Shown here piece after piece: positions 1-5,809 of a stretch of 10,238 nucleotides of DNA. The first letter of the stretch is position 1; each line of letters starts with the position of its first letter. The DNA is from Halomonas halophila. GTDB taxonomy: Bacteria; Pseudomonadota; Gammaproteobacteria; Pseudomonadales; Halomonadaceae. The DNA is taken from contig DJIP01000252.1 in assembly GCA_002433675.1 (NCBI GenBank), positions 14,710 through 24,947 of the forward strand. Direction: 5' to 3'. The translations under genes and the position numbers were made by a program. The notes beneath the pieces were generated by a model. The model was not told the DNA's origin and made no database searches. It saw only the letters and a program-made list of their open reading frames with translations.

Positions 1-216
1 GCCGGTGCCGCCGGCGATGTCGAGTACGCTATGGCCGGGCCGAACGCCGGAGCGTTCGATGGTCAGGCGCTTCCACAGCCGATGGATACCGAAGGACATC
101 AGGTCGTTCATCACGTCGTAGCGAGCCGCCACGCTGTGGAAGACATCGGCGACACGTGAGGCCTTTTCCTCGACCGGCACGTCCTGAAAACCGAAGTGGG
201 TGGTGCGCTTATCCAT
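1..216 (-). CDS. ubiE: UbiE C-methyltransferase, N-terminal part (cut by window edge)
   Basis: The first 72 codons of a gene whose remainder lies beyond position 1. UbiE is the SAM-dependent C-methyltransferase of ubiquinone and menaquinone synthesis (methylates the demethylated quinol ring; acts on membrane-bound intermediates from the cytoplasm). The translation begins [20 protein letters not shown] and continues through [20 protein letters not shown] (about residues 26-45), a UbiE signature. It reaches the glycine-rich SAM-binding motif LDIAGGTG at the very edge (residues 65-72). The ATG at 214-216 is preceded by GGGAG at a 4-nt spacing and matches the usual family start. A candidate promoter lies at 277-305. 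It is on the same strand as the DUF971 gene but 125 bp downstream of it, so probably separately transcribed. Identification is secure; only the C-terminal two thirds is unseen. Confidence 0.95.
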   Translation of the reverse strand, partial: MDKRTTHFGFQDVPVEEKASRVADVFHSVAARYDVMNDLMSFGIHRLWKRLTIERSGVRPGHSVLDIAGGTG

Positions 217-245
217 GGGACTCCCGAGTCGTGAGCGATTGCGAG

Positions 246-265
246 AAGAGCCGACGGGGGCTCTT
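246..265. terminator. Hairpin between DUF971 gene and ubiE
   Basis: A perfect 7-bp inverted repeat (AAGAGCC / GGCTCTT) with a 6-nt loop. On the minus strand it lies downstream of the DUF971 stop and could end that transcript, although no proper T-run follows on that strand. It also falls at the very 5' end of the predicted ubiE mRNA, so it could instead be a leader stem-loop. Confidence 0.4.
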
Positions 266-276
266 TGGCAGCGGCC

Positions 277-305
277 ATTGTAGCCTTGCCGAGGTGGCTT
301 GTCTT
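277..305 (-). promoter_or_regulatory. Candidate sigma70 promoter for ubiE
   Basis: On the minus strand, AAGACA (300-305) and TACAAT (277-282) are separated by exactly 17 bp, matching consensus at 4/6 and 5/6 positions. Transcription would begin near position 270, about 54 nt before the ubiE ATG. Found by eye, no start-site data. Confidence 0.5.
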
Positions 306-341
306 TGACCGTCACCTGGCTTGTCGCCGCAGTGTTGACCG

Positions 342-725
342 CTACAGCTGACGGATCTCGATGCCCAGCGGCTCGCGGCTGGCGCCGGCCTCGTCCAGGC
401 GCTTGAGATAGTCGGCCCAGTTGGCCTCGCGCTCGCGGATCAGCCAGTCCAGATAGTCCCAGCTGTAAAGGCCGCTGTCGTGGCCATCGTCGAAGTGCAG
501 CTTGAGGGCGTAGCGGCCCGCCTGGGTGATGTCGGCAAGGCCCACGTCCTTCTTGCCGACCTGAAGGGTAGCGGTGTCGCCGCCGTGGCCACGGACCTCG
601 GCGGAGGGCGAGAATACCCGCAGGTACTCCACCGACAGGCGGTGGCGAGAGCCGTCGGCGTAGCCGATCTCGAGCTCGCGGGCCTTCCTGTGGTAGTGCA
701 CCAGGGTCGGAGTGGGGGCACTCAT
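342..725 (-). CDS. DUF971 domain protein (GBBH-like N-terminal domain)
   Basis: A 127-residue protein consisting of one DUF971 domain, the fold also found at the N terminus of gamma-butyrobetaine hydroxylases. Stand-alone members are widespread in Proteobacteria and their function is not firmly established. Family hallmarks seen are [17 protein letters not shown] (about residues 32-48) and the highly conserved [15 protein letters not shown] (residues 78-92). There is no Cys, signal peptide or membrane segment, so it is probably cytosolic. The start at 725 is chosen because AGAGAGGA sits just upstream and the family begins here. Upstream in-frame starts would add a tail lacking family similarity. 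It follows hslU on the same strand after a 123-bp gap holding a strong hairpin, so read-through is possible but independent transcription is likely. The position next to hslVU recurs in related bacteria (from memory). Confidence 0.88.
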   Translation of the reverse strand: MSAPTPTLVHYHRKARELEIGYADGSRHRLSVEYLRVFSPSAEVRGHGGDTATLQVGKKDVGLADITQAGRYALKLHFDDGHDSGLYSWDYLDWLIREREANWADYLKRLDEAGASREPLGIEIRQL

Positions 726-744
726 GGCGATCCTCTCTGTTGCA

Positions 745-770
745 GCACGATTGGCGTGCCTTGACGTCAA
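745..770. repeat. Paired dyads upstream of the DUF971 gene
   Basis: GCACG-attgg-CGTGC (745-759) is followed directly by the perfect palindrome TTGACGTCAA (761-770), within the 66 bp between the hslU terminator and the DUF971 start. Its position suits an operator or promoter element for the DUF971 gene, but I could not pair it with a convincing -10 box. Confidence 0.25.
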
Positions 771-791
771 CGATGGCGGCGTCGAAAGCAC

Positions 792-826
792 GACCGGGCC
801 GCGGCGCAGTGCGCGGCGGCCCGGTC
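792..826 (-). terminator. Terminator hairpin after hslVU
   Basis: A very stable stem: perfect 11-bp arms (792-802 with 816-826, GACCGGGCCGC and its complement) enclosing a second GCGC/GCGC stem (804-807 with 811-814) and a 3-nt loop. It starts 22 bp after the hslU stop. On the minus strand it is followed by GTGCTTTC, so the T-run is poor, as is common in GC-rich genomes. Confidence 0.7.
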
Positions 827-848
827 ATCGAGGGTGCTTGGCCGGTGG

Positions 849-2171
849 TTACAGGATATACCGGCTCAGGTCCTCGTCCATGGCCAGCTCGCCGAGCTGA
901 GAGTCGACGTAGGCACGGTCGATAACCAGCGGATTGCCGAGATCCGAGCCCTTGAACGAGGCCTCCTCGAGCAGCCGCTCCATCACCGTGTGCAGGCGAC
1001 GGGCGCCGATGTTCTCGGTGCCTTCATTGACGTTATAGGCAATCTCGGCGATGCGCTCGATGCCGTCGTCGGTGAAGCGCACCTCGAGGCCGTCGGTGGC
1101 CAGCAGCGCCTCGTACTGACGGGTCAGGGCGGCGGACGGCTCGGTCAGGATGCGCTTGAAGTCGTCCGGCGTCAGCGCCGACAGCTCGACACGGATCGGC
1201 AGACGGCCCTGCAGTTCCGGGATCAGGTCCGACGGGCGCGACAAGTGGAAGGCGCCGGAGGCGATGAACAGGATGTGGTCGGTCTTCACCATGCCGTACT
1301 TGGTCGACACCGTGGAGCCTTCGATCAGCGGCAGCAGGTCGCGCTGGACACCCTCGCGGGAGACCTCGCCGCCGCTGGACTGACCGCTGCCCTTGGCGAC
1401 CTTGTCGATCTCGTCGAGGAAGACGATGCCGTTCTGCTCCACCGCTTCCACCGCGCGGGACTTGATATCGTCCTCGTTGACCAGCTTGCCGGCCTCTTCG
1501 TCGCGCAGGATGGTAAAGGCCTCCTTGACAGTGACCTTGCGGGTCTCGGTCTTGCCCTTGCCCATGCCGGAGAACAGGTTCTGCAGCTGGCTGGTCATCT
1601 CTTCCATGCCCGGCGGCGTCTGGAACTCGAGGTTGGGCGCCTGGGGCGACACCTGGATCTCGATCTCCTTGTCGTCGAGCTGGCCTTCACGCAGCTTCTT
1701 CCTGAACATCTGGCGCGTCGAGGAGTCCTCGCGCGGCTCGTTTTCCTGGCCACGGGGCGGCGGCAGCAGGGCGTCGAGGATGCGATCCTCGGCGGCGTCC
1801 TCGGCGCGATGGCCGACCTCTTCCTTGGCCTGCTCGCGTACCAGCTTGATCGCTGCCTCGGTCAGATCACGGATGATCGACTCGACGTCACGGCCGACGT
1901 AGCCCACCTCGGTGAACTTGGTCGCCTCGACCTTGATGAAAGGAGCCTTGGCCAGCTTGGCCAGGCGCCGGGCGATTTCGGTCTTGCCGACGCCGGTGGG
2001 GCCGATCATCAGGATGTTCTTGGGTGTGACCTCCTGGCGCAGCTCGCCGTCGAGCTGCATGCGGCGCCAGCGGTTACGCAGGGCAATGGCCACGGAGCGC
2101 TTGGCATCCTGCTGACCGACGATGTACTGATCCAGCGCGTGGACGATTTCGCGGGGCGTCATCTGGGTCAT
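849..2171 (-). CDS. hslU: ATP-dependent protease ATPase subunit HslU (ClpY)
   Basis: AAA+ unfoldase that forms hexamers, recognises and unfolds protein substrates, and threads them into the HslV peptidase in the cytosol. The 440-residue protein has the family's normal length (E. coli 443). Visible motifs are Walker A GPTGVGKT (57-64), pore loop GYVG (90-93), a substrate-binding I-domain insertion (roughly 110-240), Walker B IVFLDEID (249-256), sensor-2 GARR (389-392), and the C-terminal LSRYIL tail that docks into HslV to activate it. The start is the ATG at 2169-2171 ([10 protein letters not shown]), matching the family. A TTG two codons upstream is possible but less likely. It lies 2 bp after the hslV stop, with GGAAGAG inside the hslV end as a ribosome site, so the two are surely cotranscribed and perhaps translationally coupled. 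Nothing is truncated or unusual. Confidence 0.98.
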   Translation of the reverse strand: MTQMTPREIVHALDQYIVGQQDAKRSVAIALRNRWRRMQLDGELRQEVTPKNILMIGPTGVGKTEIARRLAKLAKAPFIKVEATKFTEVGYVGRDVESIIRDLTEAAIKLVREQAKEEVGHRAEDAAEDRILDALLPPPRGQENEPREDSSTRQMFRKKLREGQLDDKEIEIQVSPQAPNLEFQTPPGMEEMTSQLQNLFSGMGKGKTETRKVTVKEAFTILRDEEAGKLVNEDDIKSRAVEAVEQNGIVFLDEIDKVAKGSGQSSGGEVSREGVQRDLLPLIEGSTVSTKYGMVKTDHILFIASGAFHLSRPSDLIPELQGRLPIRVELSALTPDDFKRILTEPSAALTRQYEALLATDGLEVRFTDDGIERIAEIAYNVNEGTENIGARRLHTVMERLLEEASFKGSDLGNPLVIDRAYVDSQLGELAMDEDLSRYIL

Positions 2172-2173
2172 GA

Positions 2174-2692
2174 TCAAAGCTCTTCCAGGGTCACGTGATG
2201 GTTGGTGAACACGCAGATATCGCCGGCGATCTCCAGCGATTTCTCGGTGATCTCGCGGGGCGAGAGCTCAGTGTTCTCGAGCAGCGCGCGGGCGGCGGAC
2301 AGGGCGTAGTTGCCGCCGGAGCCGATGGCGATGATGCCGCGCTCGGGTTCCACCACGTCACCGTTGCCGGTGATGATCAGCGAGGCCTTCTTGTCGGCCA
2401 CCGCCAGCAGCGCCTCGAGGCGGCGCAGGGCGCGATCGGTGCGCCAGTCCTTGGCCAGCTCCACCGCGGCCTTGACCAGGTTGCCCTGGTACTTCTCCAG
2501 CTGGGCCTCGAAGCGTTCGAACAGGGTGAAGGCGTCGGCGGTGCCGCCGGCAAAACCGGCAAGCACCTGGCCGTGATAGAGGCGACGCACCTTGCTGGCG
2601 TTGCCCTTCATCACCGTGTTGCCCAGTGACACCTGGCCATCGCCGGCCAATGCCACCTGGTCGCCGCGGCGAACGGAAACAATCGTGGTCAT
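2174..2692 (-). CDS. hslV: ATP-dependent protease peptidase subunit HslV (ClpQ)
   Basis: Threonine peptidase, a proteasome beta-subunit relative, that assembles as a double hexamer capped by HslU and degrades unfolded or regulatory proteins in the cytosol. The 172-residue protein begins [10 protein letters not shown]. Removal of Met exposes the catalytic Thr. The essential Lys (residue 34, [11 protein letters not shown]) and [17 protein letters not shown] (46-62) are present, as are the family blocks [13 protein letters not shown] and [10 protein letters not shown]. The start at 2692 is set by the obligate Thr2 and by AAGGAG 8 nt upstream; longer in-frame extensions would bury Thr2. It ends at TLEEL, a few residues shorter than E. 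coli HslV. It is the first gene of the hslVU operon, preceded by a CTTGAAA-type heat-shock -35 box. Confidence 0.98.
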   Translation of the reverse strand: MTTIVSVRRGDQVALAGDGQVSLGNTVMKGNASKVRRLYHGQVLAGFAGGTADAFTLFERFEAQLEKYQGNLVKAAVELAKDWRTDRALRRLEALLAVADKKASLIITGNGDVVEPERGIIAIGSGGNYALSAARALLENTELSPREITEKSLEIAGDICVFTNHHVTLEEL

Positions 2693-2706
2693 GGAGAGTT
2701 CTCCTT
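2693..2706 (-). promoter_or_regulatory. hslV ribosome binding site inside a small stem
   Basis: On the minus strand AAGGAG (2701-2706) lies 8 nt before the hslV ATG and fixes the start. It partly overlaps a small inverted repeat GGAGA-ac-TCTCC ending right at the ATG. A second dyad, GCAGAG/CTCTGC, lies upstream at 2740-2753. The leader could fold, but both stems are short. Confidence 0.55.
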
Positions 2707-2772
2707 GGGGAAGCCGAGGCCTCCGGTGACTGTCGAGGGGCAGAGCCCTCTGCATAAGCGATAGGCTGGTAG

Positions 2773-2799
2773 GTGCGGGCGGGCCGCAAGGATTTCAAG
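2773..2799 (-). promoter_or_regulatory. Candidate sigma32 (heat-shock) promoter of hslVU
   Basis: On the minus strand CTTGAAA (2793-2799) is a perfect match to the RpoH -35 consensus. After 13 bp comes CCCGCAC (2773-2779), a partial match to the CCCATnT -10 element. Transcription would start near 2765, giving a leader of about 70 nt. hslVU is a classic member of the heat-shock regulon in other Proteobacteria, which supports the call. The -10 is imperfect. Confidence 0.5.
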
Positions 2800-2899
2800 C
2801 GCGGGCGGCTCGGGAATGCCGCTCGCTTCGACGAGATGACGGCGCAGCAGGAGGAAGAGAGAGACCGCCACGATGGGTGCTTGAGCGGAGCTCAGCACG

Positions 2900-2933
2900 C
2901 ACCAGGCCCAGACGGGACGTTCTGGGCCTGGTG
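2900..2933. terminator. Terminator-like hairpin after argS-ftsN
   Basis: Perfect 13-bp inverted repeat (CACCAGGCCCAGA and its complement, 2900-2912 with 2921-2933) with an 8-nt loop, 33 bp past the ftsN stop on the minus strand. No T-run follows on that strand, so it may end transcription with help from Rho, or protect the 3' end. It separates argS-ftsN from the hslVU promoter. Confidence 0.6.
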
Positions 2934-2966
2934 GGCGTAGTTTCAGAAGGAGGAGGTGTGCCGACG

Positions 2967-3701
2967 TCAGTTCTGCAGCTGGATCAGCAGCGGCTCGATG
3001 CCTTGAGTGCTCATCAGGTCCTGGGCCCGCGACAGTTCATTGCGATCGCTGTAGGGGCCGACCTGCACGCGATGCCAGGTGGCGCCGCCGGTGGCCTCGA
3101 CCTCACTGATCTTGGCCAGCAGGCCGAAGTCCTTGAGTCGCCCGGCGAGCTGACGGGCATCGTTGACCTCGCGGAAGGAAGCCGCCTGCAACATGTAGCG
3201 CCGTTCGGCGCTGCGCGGGGTCTCGGATGGCGTGGACGACGCTTCGTCTTCGCGGGAGTTGGCGGCGATCACCGCGGCGATGGGATCGTCCGCGGAGATC
3301 TCGTCCTCGCTCGGCTGAGCCGCCTCGGGGCGCTTGGCGGTGGACGCCGGCATCTCCTCATCGGAGGCGATGACTTCGGACTCCGGCAGCAGGGTATAGA
3401 ACTCGAAGGTCGGCATCGGAGGCTCGCTTTCGCTGGCCTGTCCGCCTTGTGCACTGCCACTCGCATTGCTGCCCTGCTGCTCGCCGCTGGAGGGCTTGGG
3501 CAGCACCGCCGCCACCGGTGAGCGGGGATCCTGCCAGGGGGCGGTACCGTTCTGGTGGTGGGCCAGCAGGAAGCCTGCGACCACGCCGACGGCGGCCCAC
3601 AGCCAGCCGGGGATACCTCCGCGGGCTTGCTTGGGTGCTTGCCTGCGCTTCTGGCTGGTGGTTGCTCCGCGCTTGCGCGGGGGCGCCTTGCGAGTGGCCA
3701 T
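2967..3701 (-). CDS. ftsN: FtsN-like SPOR-domain cell division protein
   Basis: A 244-residue bitopic membrane protein. A basic cytoplasmic tail (residues 1-28, many Arg/Lys) is followed by one membrane segment (about 31-48, GWLWAAVGVVAGFLLA), a long low-complexity Ser/Glu/Pro-rich periplasmic linker (about 60-165), and a C-terminal SPOR domain (about 168-243, RRYMLQAASFREVNDARQL ... RVQVGPYSDRNEL). SPOR domains bind denuded glycan strands of septal peptidoglycan, and FtsN triggers constriction at the divisome. A short conserved block FEFYTLLPESEV (99-110), recalled from FtsN-like proteins of pseudomonads, interrupts the linker. The ATG at 3701 lies 3 bp after the argS stop, with GGAGGA 10 nt upstream inside argS, so the two genes share a transcript. 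The gene at this spot in Pseudomonas is called ftsN (from memory). SPOR proteins diverge greatly, so the exact ortholog name is the uncertain part. Confidence 0.85.
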   Translation of the reverse strand: MATRKAPPRKRGATTSQKRRQAPKQARGGIPGWLWAAVGVVAGFLLAHHQNGTAPWQDPRSPVAAVLPKPSSGEQQGSNASGSAQGGQASESEPPMPTFEFYTLLPESEVIASDEEMPASTAKRPEAAQPSEDEISADDPIAAVIAANSREDEASSTPSETPRSAERRYMLQAASFREVNDARQLAGRLKDFGLLAKISEVEATGGATWHRVQVGPYSDRNELSRAQDLMSTQGIEPLLIQLQN

Positions 3702-3704
3702 GGC

Positions 3705-5390
3705 TTACATCTCCTCCGGTGCACCGACGCCCATCAGGTCGAGTCCATTGCGCAGCACCTGGCGCGCGGCCAGGCCCAGCGCCAGGCGCGCATTGCGCAG
3801 GGCGTTGTCGTCGACCATGACTTTGCAGGCGTTGTAGCAGCTATGGAAGTCGGCTGCCAGATCCTGCAAATATTGGGCGATCTGCTGAGGCTCGCGTGCC
3901 TTGGCGGCGTGCTCGACCACCTCGGGATAGCGCGCCAGGCGATTGAGCAGGGCCTTTTCCTGGTCTGCCTCGAGCAGGCCCAGGTTGGCCATGGCGGTGG
4001 CGTGGTCGAAGGCCAGGCCTTCGCTCTCGGCCTTGCGCAGTACGCTGCAGACCCGGGCGTGGGCGTACTGCACGTAGTACACCGGGTTGTCATTGGATTG
4101 CGAGCGCGCCAGATCGATGTCGAAGGTCAGCTGGGAGTCGGCGCGACGGGCGGCGAGGAAGAAACGGGTGGCGTCGCGGCCGACCTCGTCGATCAGGTCG
4201 CGCAGGGTGACGTAGCTGCCGGCCCGCTTGGACAGCTTGACCTCGACCCCGGAGCGGGTGACCAGCACCATCTGGTGCAGCACATAGTCCGGCCAGCCCT
4301 GGGGGATGCCGACATCCAGCGCCTGGAGACCGGCACGTACCCGGGTCACGGTGGAGTGGTGATCGGCACCCTGCTCGTTGATCACGCTGGTGAAGCCGCG
4401 CTGCCACTTGTCCAGGTGATAGGCGACGTCGGGTAGGAAGTAGGTGTAGCCGCCCTCGCTCTTGCGCATCACCCGATCCTTGTCGTCGCCGAAGTCGGTG
4501 GTGCGCAGCCACAGGGCGCCGTCCTGCTCGTAGGTGTGGCCGTTGTCGGTCAGGCGGCGGGCGGTCTCCTCGACCTTGCCCTGCTGGTACAGCGAGGACT
4601 CGAGGAAGTAGACATCGAAGCCGACGCCGAAGGCGCGCAGGTCCAGATCCTGTTCGCGACGCAGGTAGGCCACGGCGAACTCGCGGATGGCGTCGAGATC
4701 CTCCGGGTCACCCTTGGCGGTGACGTGGCGGTCGTCGGCGTGGATGGTCTCGCCGGCCAGGTAGGCCTTGGCCACGTCCTCGATGTAGCCGCCGCGGTAG
4801 CCGTCCTCCGGCCAGCCGTCGCTGTCCGGGCCCAGCCCCTTGGCGCGGGCCTGCACCGACAGCGCCAGATTGGTGATCTGGGCGCCGGCGTCGTTGTAGT
4901 AGAACTCACGGGTGACGTCGTAGCCGGTAGCCTCGAGCAGGCGACACAGGCAGTCGCCCACTGCGGCGCCACGACCGTGGCCGACATGCAGGGGACCGGT
5001 GGGGTTGGCGGAAACGAACTCCACCTGCACTTTTTCGCCAGCGCCGGCCATGCTGCGGCCGAAGGCGTCACCGGCATCCAGCACCTGGCGCACTACCTGG
5101 GCGGCGGCGTCGGTGGCGGCGAAGAAGTTGATAAAGCCGGGGCCAGCGATCTCGACCCTGGACACGGCGGCGCTTTCGGGCAGGGCCGCGACCAGCTTTT
5201 CCGCCACCTGGCGCGGCGCGGCCTTGGCCGGCTTGGCCAGCATCAGGGCGAGGTTGGTGGCGTAGTCGCCGTGGGCCTTGTCCTTGGTCGGATCGACCTT
5301 GTAGGCCGGGGAAAGCTCCTGGGGAACGACTTCCTGCTGCTTGAGCTCGGCAAGAGCGGCATCCAGCAGCGCAACGATGGTGTCTTTCAT
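3705..5390 (-). CDS. argS: Arginyl-tRNA synthetase
   Basis: Class I aminoacyl-tRNA synthetase that charges tRNA-Arg with arginine using ATP in the cytosol. The 561-residue protein has the normal length (E. coli 577). Seen in order: N-terminal Add-1 domain (about 1-90); the nucleotide-binding HIGH motif as HVGH in [15 protein letters not shown] (residues 135-138); [10 protein letters not shown] (383-391) at the KMSKS position, as usual for ArgS with its modified form; and the C-terminal DALR anticodon-binding domain (about 435-561, starting [12 protein letters not shown] and ending [11 protein letters not shown]). The start at 5388-5390 gives [10 protein letters not shown], matching the family. 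An in-frame upstream start adds 19 residues with no family similarity. The ribosome site is weak. It is the first gene of a two-gene unit with ftsN, with a candidate promoter at 5469-5497. Confidence 0.98.
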   Translation of the reverse strand: MKDTIVALLDAALAELKQQEVVPQELSPAYKVDPTKDKAHGDYATNLALMLAKPAKAAPRQVAEKLVAALPESAAVSRVEIAGPGFINFFAATDAAAQVVRQVLDAGDAFGRSMAGAGEKVQVEFVSANPTGPLHVGHGRGAAVGDCLCRLLEATGYDVTREFYYNDAGAQITNLALSVQARAKGLGPDSDGWPEDGYRGGYIEDVAKAYLAGETIHADDRHVTAKGDPEDLDAIREFAVAYLRREQDLDLRAFGVGFDVYFLESSLYQQGKVEETARRLTDNGHTYEQDGALWLRTTDFGDDKDRVMRKSEGGYTYFLPDVAYHLDKWQRGFTSVINEQGADHHSTVTRVRAGLQALDVGIPQGWPDYVLHQMVLVTRSGVEVKLSKRAGSYVTLRDLIDEVGRDATRFFLAARRADSQLTFDIDLARSQSNDNPVYYVQYAHARVCSVLRKAESEGLAFDHATAMANLGLLEADQEKALLNRLARYPEVVEHAAKAREPQQIAQYLQDLAADFHSCYNACKVMVDDNALRNARLALGLAARQVLRNGLDLMGVGAPEEM

Positions 5391-5468
5391 GAGGCGTCTA
5401 TGTCCTGTGGCACGGTGGCCGAGCGTGGCGAATCCTGGCGGGAGCACCTGTCGGCGGGCAGACCGCGT

Positions 5469-5497
5469 ATTATCGATGATTGCGCCTGGCCTTTAAA
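5469..5497 (-). promoter_or_regulatory. Candidate sigma70 promoter of argS
   Basis: On the minus strand TTTAAA (5492-5497, 4/6) and GATAAT (5469-5474, 5/6) are 17 bp apart; transcription would start near 5462, about 70 nt before the argS ATG. The -35 box is the centre of a perfect 14-bp palindrome, GGCCTTTAAAGGCC (5488-5501), which could be an operator. Confidence 0.55.
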
Positions 5498-5529
5498 GGC
5501 CGGGGCGGCAAACCTCAGCGTATCGGCAA

Positions 5530-5625
5530 TCAGCTCAGAGTCTGGGGAGCCACATCAATGGACCAGCGGATGCGCCGCGCCTCGGGCCAGGCTTCCAGAC
5601 GGTGGGCCAGCCATTCCAGCGCCGG
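5530..5625 (-). pseudogene. priA 3'-end copy 1 (distal, most diverged)
   Basis: On the minus strand these 96 bp encode PALEWLAHRLEAWPEARRIR followed by WSIDVAPQTLS and a TGA stop: the last 31 residues of the PriA in this window with one change (Asp to Ala at PriA residue 736). By eye it differs from the genuine priA end at 9 nucleotides, 8 of them synonymous. Five of the nine fall in the last 30 bases before the stop. There is no start codon or ribosome site of its own and it lies beyond a stop codon and two hairpins, so it is not expected to be translated. It is the copy next to the argS promoter and may be the original native tail of priA. Confidence 0.85.
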
Positions 5626-5630
5626 GCAGC

Positions 5631-5651
5631 AGCGGCTGCGCCGCAGCCGCT
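5631..5651. repeat. Perfect palindromic hairpin in spacer 1
   Basis: Arms AGCGGCTGCG and CGCAGCCGCT flank a single base. The identical sequence recurs in spacer 2. No T-run follows on the minus strand. It may be an inactive terminator copy, a recombination site or a stem-loop formed in single-stranded DNA. Confidence 0.8.
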
Positions 5652-5666
5652 CGTCCGGTGGGTGCT

Positions 5667-5762
5667 TCAGCTCAGGGTCTGCGGATCGACGTCAATGGAC
5701 CAGCGGATACGCCGCGCCTCGGGCCAGGCTTCCAGGCGGTGGGCCAGCCATTCGAGCGCCGG
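5667..5762 (-). pseudogene. priA 3'-end copy 2 (middle)
   Basis: On the minus strand these 96 bp encode exactly the same last 31 residues and stop as intact priA. They differ from it at three nucleotides, all synonymous, and from copy 1 at eight. The stop lies 137 bp from the copy 1 stop and 143 bp from the true priA stop; the 6-bp difference is an indel in the spacer. Upstream the frame stays open through the spacer (DERLRRSRC...), where RRS recalls the RRSQLH of genuine PriA. So homology to priA may extend through the spacer palindrome. Not expected to be translated. Confidence 0.88.
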
Positions 5763-5773
5763 GCGTAGAAAGC

Positions 5774-5794
5774 AGCGGCTGCGCCGCAGCCGCT
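5774..5794 (-). terminator. Palindromic hairpin in spacer 2, likely priA terminator
   Basis: Same 10-bp arms around one base as in spacer 1. On the minus strand it begins 15 nt past the priA stop and is followed by GCTTTCT, so it can serve as a weak intrinsic terminator for priA. The 3-base T-run occurs only here because of the 6-bp indel between the two spacers. Confidence 0.55.
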
Positions 5795-5809
5795 CGTCCT
5801 GTGGGTGCT

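Noticed and set aside
834..2198. Long open frame (454 codons) on the plus strand opposite hslU
   Set aside because: It mirrors hslU on the other strand. GC-rich genes with strong third-position bias keep the opposite frame open; the translation is low-complexity Leu/Gly/Asp-rich with no recognisable domain.
5391..5447. 19-residue N-terminal extension of ArgS
   Set aside because: The family begins MKDTI at 5390; the extension lies between promoter and start and shows no family similarity.
5627..5651. Spacer palindromes read as a CRISPR array
   Set aside because: Only two copies, the repeated unit is a gene end rather than a short direct repeat with unique spacers, and no cas gene is near.
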